The notes under the pieces are model-generated. The model had not been told where the DNA came from and made no database searches. It was given only the letters and a program-made list of their open reading frames with translations. Positions 17,440-24,541 of a DNA stretch of 64,000 nucleotides are shown here, in pieces (within the stretch, counting starts at the first letter, position 1; each line of letters opens with the position of its first letter). The position numbers were made by a program, and so were the translations under genes. Source of the DNA: Streptomyces avermitilis MA-4680 = NBRC 14893 (lineage in GTDB: Bacteria > Actinomycetota > Actinomycetes > Streptomycetales > Streptomycetaceae); assembly GCF_000009765.2 (NCBI RefSeq), contig NC_003155.5, positions 2,976,001 to 3,040,000 on the forward strand, given 5' to 3'.

Positions 17440-18999
17440 GTGACAACCTCTCAGTTAATCCATGATCAGAAGAAGCCGGGAGCAGCCCGCCGGGAGGGGC
17501 ACCCCGGCATCGCACTCGCCGTCATCGCGGCCTGCCAACTCATGGTGGTACTCGATTCGACGATTGTGAACATCGCCCTTCCGCACATTCAAGACGCGCT
17601 CAAGTTCAGCACGACCGACCTGACCTGGGTGGTCAGCGCGTACACCCTCACCTTCGGCGGCCTGCTGCTGCTCGGCGGCCGGGCCGGTGACATCCTCGGG
17701 CGGCGCCGGGTCTTCATGACCGGCATCCTGTTGTTCACGCTCGCCTCGTTCCTCGGCGGTCTCGCGCAGGAACCCTGGCAACTGCTGGCCGCACGCGCCC
17801 TTCAGGGCGTCGGTGGCGCGATCGCGTCGCCGACCTCGCTGGCCCTCATCACCACCACGTTCCCCGAGGGCCCGGAGCGGAACCGCGCGTTCGGTGTCTT
17901 CGCCGCCGTCTCGGCCGGAGGCGGCGCGATCGGCCTGCTCGCCGGCGGAATGCTCACGGAGTGGCTCGACTGGCGCTGGGTGCTCTTCGTCAACGTGCCC
18001 ATCGGGGTTCTGATCGCCGTGCTCGCGCCGATGTACATCAGCGAGTCCGAACGGCACCCCGGGCGCTTCGACATCGCGGGCGCGCTCACTTCGACGGCCG
18101 GCATGGCGTCCCTGGTGTACGGCTTCATCCGTGCGTCGGAGGAGGGCTGGCGGGACAGCCTGACGATCGGGTCCTTCGGTGCCGCCGTGGTGCTGCTGCT
18201 GGCCTTCGGCTTCGTCGAGATGCGGGCCAAGGAGCCGATCACCCCGCTGAAGATGTTCGCCGACCGCAACCGTTCGGGCACGTATGTGATCATGCTGAGC
18301 CTGGCCGCGGCGATGTTCGGCATGTTCTTCTTCATCGTGCTGTTCGTGCAGAACGTGCTGGACTACTCGCCGATCCAGGCGGGCCTGGCCTTCCTGCCCG
18401 TGACGGCGGCGATCGTGACCGGCGCGGGTCTGTCACAGCGGTTCCTGCCGGTGCTCGGCCCCAAGCCGTTCATGGTCACCGGTTCGTCGATCGTCGTGCT
18501 CGGGCTCGGCTGGCAGACCTTCATCAACCCCGACAGCTCGTACCTCGGCGGGGTGCTCGGCCCGATGCTGCTGTTCGGCTTCGGCATGGGCCTGAACTTC
18601 GTGACGCTCACGCTCACCGCGGTCTCGGGTGTCGCCGTGCACGAGGCGGGGGCGGCCTCCGGTCTGCTCAACGCCACCCAACAGGTGGGCGGTTCGCTCG
18701 GCCTCTCCATCCTGACCACGGTCTTCGGCTCGGCCAGTCGTGACGAGGCGGAGAAACAGTTGCCGAAGTTCCTGGCGGACGGCTCGGCCGAGCAGAAGGC
18801 GGAGTTCGCCAAGACGCATCAGCTGCCCGCTCCCTGGGGGAACGAAGTGCTGGCGCACGGCATCTCCACGGCGTTCATCCCGGCCGTCGCGATGGCCGTA
18901 CTGGCCCTGGTCACGGCCGGATTGGTCATCCGGGTCCGCAAGAGCGACCTGGAGGCCCTCGCCGGTACGGCGGGCGCGGCGGGACCCGCCGGAGGCTGA
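17440..18999 (+). CDS. MFS drug efflux transporter, DHA2/EmrB-QacA type
   Basis: A 519-residue integral membrane protein with about 14 predicted transmembrane segments. Family motifs are MVVLDSTIVNIALPHIQDAL in the first segment, LLLLGGRAGDILGRRRVF (the MFS loop 2-3 motif) and QVGGSLGLSILTTVFGSAS near the end. It is probably a proton-drug antiporter in the cytoplasmic membrane. The GTG start has GGGGGAC just upstream. The neighbouring divergent TetR and paired operators indicate ligand-induced expression. Substrates cannot be read from the sequence. Confidence 0.92.
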   Translation: MTTSQLIHDQKKPGAARREGHPGIALAVIAACQLMVVLDSTIVNIALPHIQDALKFSTTDLTWVVSAYTLTFGGLLLLGGRAGDILGRRRVFMTGILLFTLASFLGGLAQEPWQLLAARALQGVGGAIASPTSLALITTTFPEGPERNRAFGVFAAVSAGGGAIGLLAGGMLTEWLDWRWVLFVNVPIGVLIAVLAPMYISESERHPGRFDIAGALTSTAGMASLVYGFIRASEEGWRDSLTIGSFGAAVVLLLAFGFVEMRAKEPITPLKMFADRNRSGTYVIMLSLAAAMFGMFFFIVLFVQNVLDYSPIQAGLAFLPVTAAIVTGAGLSQRFLPVLGPKPFMVTGSSIVVLGLGWQTFINPDSSYLGGVLGPMLLFGFGMGLNFVTLTLTAVSGVAVHEAGAASGLLNATQQVGGSLGLSILTTVFGSASRDEAEKQLPKFLADGSAEQKAEFAKTHQLPAPWGNEVLAHGISTAFIPAVAMAVLALVTAGLVIRVRKSDLEALAGTAGAAGPAGG

Positions 19000-19003
19000 C
19001 CGG

Positions 19004-19051
19004 CCGTGGTTCTGTGCCGCTGATCGGCCGATCAGCGGCACAGAACCACGG
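19004..19051. terminator. 48-bp perfect palindrome between convergent genes
   Basis: Two 24-bp arms match perfectly with no spacer. It begins 5 bp after the MFS stop and lies ahead of the convergent membrane-protein gene ending at 19226, so it probably acts as a bidirectional terminator. Confidence 0.8.
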
Positions 19052-19225
19052 AGGCCGGGCCACGTGGAGCTGAGCGGGGGCCGTCCGAAGCGATGGGCAA
19101 GGGCTGCCTGATCCTCACCGCCGCCGGCCTCGGCGCCCCTCTCGCCGTACTCACCGCTCGGGAGCCGGCAGGTGCCTCGGCAACCGCTCGGAGGCGGTCG
19201 GCGCCGATGACCGTGAGAGCGCGCG

Positions 19226-21046
19226 TCAGCGGTACATCAGGTCCGTATCGAAGCGGTCGCACACGCTCCAGTCCGCGTCCGGCGAGACCGGACGGTCGTC
19301 GAGGATCTGCCGGGCGCGCGCCTGCCCCCAGCTCGTCGCGTACCAGGGGCCGTCCTCACCCAGACCCCGTGCGATGGCGCGCAGCGCGCAGGAACGCAGC
19401 GGCTCCTTCAGCTCATCGAGGGCCGGTACGGCGTCGGCGGACAGGTCGCGCGCGTAGTCGAGGTCGAACTTGCCGGTCTCCTCGTACCTTTGGACGTTGC
19501 GCTCGGCGATCAGACCGTCCGGTGAGACGAACCCGAACACGAGCACCCCCGCGGCCGCACTCGCCGCGACGGCACGCGGCAGCCAGCGGGCTCCCCACAC
19601 CCCGGCCGCCATGATGAGCACGATGACCAGGCCGAGCCACAGCTCGGCCGAAAGCACCGAGATCCTCAGTCGCGTGAGCCCATACGCCTCCACATACATG
19701 TCCATACGCCGCACAGCGGATGCCACGACAACGAGCGCGAGCGCGCACAGAGTTCCCAGCACACCACGTACGAGCGTCCGGTCGCGCGATCCGTCGCGCG
19801 GCGCCCAGCGCAGGGCCACGACGATGACGAGCAGCGTCAGCAGCGTGACCAGGAGCAGCTGCCAGAAGCCCTGGCGCGCGTACTCGGCGTACGTCTGGCC
19901 CGTCTTCTTCAGTACGGCGTCGTACCCGCCGAAGAGCACGGCGAGTTGTACCGCGTTGAAGACCGCGAAGAGCACGGCGAGCACGATCAGCGGCAGTGCC
20001 CACTCGACGCGGCCGCGCTCACGGCCCTCGGGTATCTCGGCCCGGTCCCAGCGTGCGGGAGCGGCGGCTGTGTGCGCTGCCGCGAGCGCCCAGACGACGC
20101 CCAGGACGAACAGCAGGACATGCCAGGGGCCGCCGGAGACGGAGGCGTCCGGCACGAGGTCGCCGAGCAGGTCGGCGAAGGCGGCGTCCGCGCCGGCGAA
20201 CAGAGCCCCGAAGACCACCAGCAGCACCGCGGCCACTACGAGCGCACGCAGTACCGGTCCCACGCGCCCGTGCCCGCCGCCCGCACGCTCGCGCAGTCCG
20301 CGCCAGCCCCAGACGGCGCCGGTGAACACGGAGTTGAACACCCCGATCGGCCCGAGCAGCACAGCGGGCCACGTGCGACCCCCGTGCAGCGCGAGCGAGC
20401 CGAGCGCGACCGCGGTGACGACGGCCAGGAAGGACGGCCAGTCCGCGTCGCGCAGGGCGGGAACCGCCAGCAGCGCGAGGCCGCCCACTCCCCAGACGAG
20501 CGTCCACGCGCGCGTGCGTCGGCCCGCCGCCTGAGCGGCGAAGTGCGCGGCGAGGGCGGCCGGGATCGCGACGAACAGGAGGTTGACCGCCAGTCCGTCG
20601 CCGAGGAACAACATGCTCAGGACGCCGGTGGCGAACGCGGCCCAGAGGGTGGCCGTACGCACCGGAGCGGGCGGCCCCGCCTGAACGTCGGCGAGCCAGG
20701 GCGCGGGCGATGGCGACGGCGACGGCGGCGCCCAATCGTCGTCCTGGTCCGGTTCGGCGGAATCGTCGTCGGCCGAGGAGCCGCCCTCGTCGCCGGTGCG
20801 CTCGACCGTCGCGACACCTCCGGAAACGGAGCCCGAGCTCTTGTCGGCGCCAGCGGCGGCATCTCGGCTCGCACCCGCCCCGGAAGTCGCTTCCGCGCGG
20901 TCGCGCTTCTCACGGCCCTCGGAGCGCTCTGAGCGATCGGAGTGCTCAGACTGCTCGGAGCGGCTGGCACGCCCGGCACCGCGGGATGCTTCGGAACCTT
21001 CCGGCTGCGCATCCCTTGGCTCGGGCGTGGACGGTCTGTCGGACAC
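19226..21046 (-). CDS. DUF4153/DUF4173-type integral membrane protein
   Basis: A 606-residue protein. The first about 130 residues are hydrophilic and low in complexity, rich in Ser, Glu and Arg (SEQSEHSDRSERSEGREKRD). From about 135 on there are roughly a dozen hydrophobic segments. VVASAVRRMDMYVEAYGLTR and LSAELWLGLVIVLIMAAGVW resemble the DUF4153 (formerly DUF4173) family, and the C-terminal soluble part ends in a Trp- and Asp-rich region. The function is unknown. The start is GTG, with GGGAGGGGG upstream. It is convergent with the MFS gene. Confidence 0.75.
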   Translation of the reverse strand: MSDRPSTPEPRDAQPEGSEASRGAGRASRSEQSEHSDRSERSEGREKRDRAEATSGAGASRDAAAGADKSSGSVSGGVATVERTGDEGGSSADDDSAEPDQDDDWAPPSPSPSPAPWLADVQAGPPAPVRTATLWAAFATGVLSMLFLGDGLAVNLLFVAIPAALAAHFAAQAAGRRTRAWTLVWGVGGLALLAVPALRDADWPSFLAVVTAVALGSLALHGGRTWPAVLLGPIGVFNSVFTGAVWGWRGLRERAGGGHGRVGPVLRALVVAAVLLVVFGALFAGADAAFADLLGDLVPDASVSGGPWHVLLFVLGVVWALAAAHTAAAPARWDRAEIPEGRERGRVEWALPLIVLAVLFAVFNAVQLAVLFGGYDAVLKKTGQTYAEYARQGFWQLLLVTLLTLLVIVVALRWAPRDGSRDRTLVRGVLGTLCALALVVVASAVRRMDMYVEAYGLTRLRISVLSAELWLGLVIVLIMAAGVWGARWLPRAVAASAAAGVLVFGFVSPDGLIAERNVQRYEETGKFDLDYARDLSADAVPALDELKEPLRSCALRAIARGLGEDGPWYATSWGQARARQILDDRPVSPDADWSVCDRFDTDLMYR

Positions 21047-21382
21047 GGGACCCCCTCCCAGCCGGCCTCACCGCAGCCCCAAGAAGACCGCGGGCGCGGC
21101 AGAGGGCTGGTGACCGGTATCTCGTCGGCACCCGCCCGTCATGATCATCAGGCGGCGTGGCGGAAAGGGTATCCAGACGCACCGCGGCCCAGACCGCGGC
21201 GATCACTCTGTGGCAAGGCTGTGACAGTGGCACCCGCCCTGCGCCACGCCCGGCCCCCGGCCCTCAGACCCGGCCCAGTGCCCGAACCCAGGGAACTCGC
21301 CCCACCACCACCACCAGCACCAGCACCAGCACCAGCACCAGCACCAGCACCAGCACCAGCACCAGCACCAGGGGATATGGCC
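21047..21382. other. 336-bp intergenic region with hexamer array
   Basis: It carries the promoter region of the minus-strand DUF4153-like gene and a (CACCAG)10 array close to the 3' end of the next minus-strand gene. No gene is supported. Confidence 0.5.
21312..21371. repeat. hexanucleotide tandem repeat (CACCAG)10
   Basis: Ten perfect copies of CACCAG, preceded by a short CCA run. It ends 11 bp downstream of the ADP-ribosylglycohydrolase stop codon at 21383. Confidence 0.95.
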
Positions 21383-22288
21383 CTACGCCACCCCCGGCAC
21401 CCAGTCCGGCAGCTTCTCCGTACGTTCCACCCACTCCCCCGGCGGCGCCCCCGCCTTCCCCGCGGCGACCACCCCTCCGACGATGGCGCAGGTCGTGTCC
21501 ACGTCACCGCCCACCCGGGCGGTCGTCCAGAAGGCCTGTTCGTAGTCGCTCAGCGCCCGCGCGGCCGACCAGAGCGCGAACGGCACGGTGTCGTGCGCCG
21601 TCGTGCGCCGCCCACAGCCCAGTACGGCCGCGACGGTCGCCGCGTCGCCGTAGTCGAGCATGTCCCGAGCCCGCCGCAGTCCCGCGCCGACGGCGCTCTT
21701 CGGCACGAGCGCGATCACTCCGTCGAGCAGCGCCTCGGCGCTGGGCGGACCCGTCGGATCGGCGGCCAGGGCGGCGGCCGCGGCGACGGCCATGGTGCCC
21801 ACCACGGCTTCACGGTGCTGATGCGTGGGGTAGGCCGAGATCTCCGCCTGGTGGGTGGCCTGCTCCGGGTCGTCCGCGTACCAGGCTCCCAGCGGCGCGA
21901 TACGGGCCGCCGCGCCACTGCCCCACGATCCGAGCCCCTTGAAGAGGGCGGAGGCGAGCTCCCGCCAGTCGCCACCCTCGCCGACCTGACGCAGCAGCCG
22001 GGCGACCGCGGGCCCGTAGCCCCGGTCGGGATCGAGGTGCTCGGCGAAGGAGCGGGCCAGCGCGTCCTGGTCGATGCGGTGGTGCGCGGCCAGAACTGCC
22101 ACCACGGAGCAGGTCATCTCGGTGTCGTCCGTCCACCGCCAGGGACCCGGCGGCAGCTCGCGGCGCTTGAGCAGGGGGTAGTGCGCGGGCACGAAGAACT
22201 GCGAGCCGAGCGCGTCCCCCACCGCAAGTCCGCGCAGGCCTGACAGGGCGCGCTCCAGGCGCCCGTCGTATGAGGAGTCAGCGGTCAT
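21383..22288 (-). CDS. ADP-ribosylglycohydrolase family protein
   Basis: A 301-residue, all-helical enzyme of the DraG/ARH family. Two-metal motifs are present: GLAVGDALGSQFF near the N-terminus, WRWTDDTEMTCSVVAVL (about 50-66) and ARVGGDVDTTCAIVGGVVAA near the C-terminus. The expected activity is Mg-dependent hydrolysis of ADP-ribose bonds; the target is unknown. Only 12 bp separate it from the upstream histidine phosphatase gene on the same strand (stop 22301), so the two probably form an operon. Confidence 0.9.
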   Translation of the reverse strand: MTADSSYDGRLERALSGLRGLAVGDALGSQFFVPAHYPLLKRRELPPGPWRWTDDTEMTCSVVAVLAAHHRIDQDALARSFAEHLDPDRGYGPAVARLLRQVGEGGDWRELASALFKGLGSWGSGAAARIAPLGAWYADDPEQATHQAEISAYPTHQHREAVVGTMAVAAAAALAADPTGPPSAEALLDGVIALVPKSAVGAGLRRARDMLDYGDAATVAAVLGCGRRTTAHDTVPFALWSAARALSDYEQAFWTTARVGGDVDTTCAIVGGVVAAGKAGAPPGEWVERTEKLPDWVPGVA

Positions 22289-22300
22289 CGCCTTGCCACT

Positions 22301-22960
22301 CTATCCGGTGGCTCCGTACCGTTCCGGATCACGCCAGCGTTCGAACGGCCGGTCAAGTGAGTACTTGCCGTCGTTCCCGAGAACGAGCATCCGCATCTCC
22401 GCGTTCCCCGGGTTCGACAGCGATTCGAACTCCGCGACCGACCAATGGAACCAGCGCATGCAGAACAGCCGCATGGCCAGGCCGTGGGTCACGATGAGCA
22501 CGTTCGGTGGATGGTCGGGCGCCTCGAAGCTCCGGAACAGACTCTCCAGGAAACCGCCGACCCGGTCGTACACGTCGGCGCCGGACTCGCCCTGCGCGAA
22601 GCGGTAGAAGAAATGTCCGTACGCGTCCCGGTACGCCTTCTGCAGGCGTACGTCGTCGCGGTCCTGCCAGTTGCCCCAGTCCTGCTCGCGCAGGCGGGGC
22701 TCCTCGCGGACGCGGACGAGGTCGGGGTCCAGGTGGAACGCGCGGAGCGTTTCGAGCGTACGCCGGTACGGGGATACGTAAACGCTTACGCCCTCCTGCC
22801 CGAAGAGCTCGCGCAGCTGTTTGCCTCTCTCCTCCGCCTGCCGCCATCCCACCTCGGTGAGCGGCAGTGCGTGATCGGGCTCGCGTTCGTAGACGGTGTC
22901 ATCGGCATTGCCCGCTGACTCGCCGTGCCGGACAAGGACGATGCGCCGTGGTCGTGCCAT
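22301..22960 (-). CDS. histidine phosphatase (phosphoglycerate-mutase-like) family protein
   Basis: A 219-residue branch-1 histidine phosphatase. The motif VLVRHGESAGNADD holds the phospho-accepting His. SPYRRTLETLRAF gives the conserved Arg, and VLIVTHGLAMRLFCMRWF the second catalytic His. The specific substrate is unknown. It is the first gene of a likely two-gene unit with the ADP-ribosylglycohydrolase. Confidence 0.92.
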   Translation of the reverse strand: MARPRRIVLVRHGESAGNADDTVYEREPDHALPLTEVGWRQAEERGKQLRELFGQEGVSVYVSPYRRTLETLRAFHLDPDLVRVREEPRLREQDWGNWQDRDDVRLQKAYRDAYGHFFYRFAQGESGADVYDRVGGFLESLFRSFEAPDHPPNVLIVTHGLAMRLFCMRWFHWSVAEFESLSNPGNAEMRMLVLGNDGKYSLDRPFERWRDPERYGATG

Positions 22961-23055
22961 GCCAAAACCCTAGATCGGGCGGCGCCGGATCGAGCACCCA
23001 CATGGGCTCCATACGGCGTAGGTCACACGTACATGCCCGTTTGAATGCGATTCAT

Positions 23056-23149
23056 CCCCTTTGAAGAGCGCCGTTCGCACCCCGGACAGGCCATCCGTTC
23101 GCGCCCTCCGAAGAGGCCATCGTCCACCCCTTCGAAGAGGGACCGTCCA
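23056..23149. repeat. degenerate 23-24-bp tandem repeats, four units
   Basis: Units begin at 23056, 23080, 23104 and 23127 and share a CCCCTTCGAAGAGG...CCGTCCA pattern. The array ends 4 bp after the stop codon of the next minus-strand gene (23154). Confidence 0.7.
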
Positions 23150-23153
23150 GATA

Positions 23154-23759
23154 TCAAACTATCCAGGCCGGTTCCAGATCGACGATGTCGCCCGCCAGGG
23201 CCGCGACGTCGGCCTCCGTCTGGGCCCTGAGCGCGAGTCGCTCCACCCGCTCGGCGCGGTACTTCCCGTGCTCGGCGGCCGACTGCCACATCGACAGGAT
23301 CAGGAACTCGTGCCCCGGCGCCTCCCCGAACAGCCCGCGGGTCATCCCGGGCGAGCCCGCCATCGCGGGGTTCCAGACCTTCTCCTGCATGAGTGCGAAG
23401 TGCTCGGCCCGCTCCTCGTGGACCCGGCAATGCGCGACACGCACCAGGTCGGCGTCGGTGAAGCGGGGCTCGAAACCGGTCTTCACATCGAAACGGTGAT
23501 CGAAGAGTTTGACTTGTGAATCCTTGAAGGTGCCCGACTGCGTGGCGGCGAGACGATCATGGGAGCGCGCCATGAAGGAGTCGTAGAAGGCACGGCTTTC
23601 CCAGAAGGCGAAGATGTGCGCGACACCGGGCCGTCCTCGGCTCCAGCCTCCGCCCTGCCCCCGGAAACCCGGCTCTCCGAGCAGCCCCGCCCACCTTCGC
23701 TGCCCCCGCTCGAAACCGCGGCGGTCCACCACGGTGCAGCGAATCCACTTGACCAGCAC
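23154..23759 (-). CDS. DUF4937 (YdbC-like) domain protein
   Basis: A 201-residue soluble protein starting VKWIRCTVVDRRGFERGQ. VAHIFAFWESRAFYDSFM, HCRVHEERAEHFALMQEKVW, GHEFLILSMWQSAAEHGKY and LEPAWIV suggest two ferredoxin-like alpha/beta repeats of the antibiotic-biosynthesis-monooxygenase fold (DUF4937/YdbC group). The function is unknown. The GTG at 23759 is the only convenient start. It is divergent from the TerD-domain gene. Confidence 0.75.
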   Translation of the reverse strand: MLVKWIRCTVVDRRGFERGQRRWAGLLGEPGFRGQGGGWSRGRPGVAHIFAFWESRAFYDSFMARSHDRLAATQSGTFKDSQVKLFDHRFDVKTGFEPRFTDADLVRVAHCRVHEERAEHFALMQEKVWNPAMAGSPGMTRGLFGEAPGHEFLILSMWQSAAEHGKYRAERVERLALRAQTEADVAALAGDIVDLEPAWIV

Positions 23760-23915
23760 CGCGCCATCGTAAGGCCACGGAGCGTGGCACAGGTCACGCT
23801 CCGGCGGAGTGCACCCGAGCGAGCGCCCCCGCGCGCGTGGCACGATGGACAACTGACCTGGGCTGCACAGCAGTTCGGGCCGAGGGAGTACAGGGCGACG
23901 GGGAGGGGATCTCTG

Positions 23916-24449
23916 GTGAACGGTCTCAACAAAGGCATCCGCAAGGTCGAGCTCGCGGTGAAATGGGACCCCAGTCCGCCCGGCGATCCGGCCACCGATC
24001 TCGACATCGTCGCCGCGACCTTCCTGGCCGGCGACGCGTATGGGAAACCGGCCTACGTAGTGCACTTCGACAGCCGCTCCCCCGACGGCACGATCTACCT
24101 CAACCGGGACAGCAAGGACGGCAAGGGCTTCGGCTGGGACGAGGTCATGACGCTGGAGCTGAACCGGCTCGACAGCCGCTACGCGCGCGTGGTGGTCGGC
24201 GTCGTGATCCAGCAGCGCGACGCGCACCGGACGTTCGTCGGCGTCCTGAACCCCGGCCTGCGTATGCGCGAGGGCTACACCGTGCTGGCCGAGGACGACT
24301 TCGGCGGCGTCCTGGGGTCGACGGCGGCGACCGTCGGTGAGTTCGTACGCGACGACTCCGGTGAATGGACCTTCCACCCGGGCATCCACGGCTACGACTC
24401 GGACCCGGCGACCTTCGCGCGCGTCATGGGCGGCCGTCAGGACTCCTGA
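23916..24449 (+). CDS. TerD-domain (tellurium resistance/stress family) protein
   Basis: A 177-residue protein made of one TerD-like beta-sandwich: VELAVKWDPSPPGDPATDLD, AYVVHFDSRSPDGTIYLNRD, WDEVMTLELNRLDSRYARVV. The conserved Asp-rich Ca-binding pattern (DLDIVA and the downstream DS/DG positions) is visible. TerD proteins bind calcium and are linked to stress response; tellurite resistance is not implied. The GTG start has GGGAGGGG at good spacing. No other ter genes are nearby. Confidence 0.85.
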   Translation: MNGLNKGIRKVELAVKWDPSPPGDPATDLDIVAATFLAGDAYGKPAYVVHFDSRSPDGTIYLNRDSKDGKGFGWDEVMTLELNRLDSRYARVVVGVVIQQRDAHRTFVGVLNPGLRMREGYTVLAEDDFGGVLGSTAATVGEFVRDDSGEWTFHPGIHGYDSDPATFARVMGGRQDS

Positions 24450-24493
24450 CCGCGGCCCCGCGAGCGATCCGGCCCGCGAAGCACCCGCCAACG

Positions 24494-24532
24494 CCGAAGG
24501 GCGGCACGGCCCAAGGCCGTGCCGCCCTTCGG
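24494..24532. terminator. 18-bp perfect hairpin between convergent terD-like gene and nrdJ
   Basis: Arms 24494-24511 and 24515-24532 pair perfectly around a CAA loop. It lies between the stops at 24449 (+) and 24542 (-), so it should serve both genes. Confidence 0.85.
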
Positions 24533-24541
24533 GGCTTCAGG

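Noticed and set aside
19093..19614. Plus-strand open frame with a hydrophobic start (MGKGCLILTAAGLG)
   Set aside because: It lacks a ribosome-binding site, turns into Arg/Pro-rich sequence and overlaps the C-terminus of the well-supported minus-strand membrane protein.
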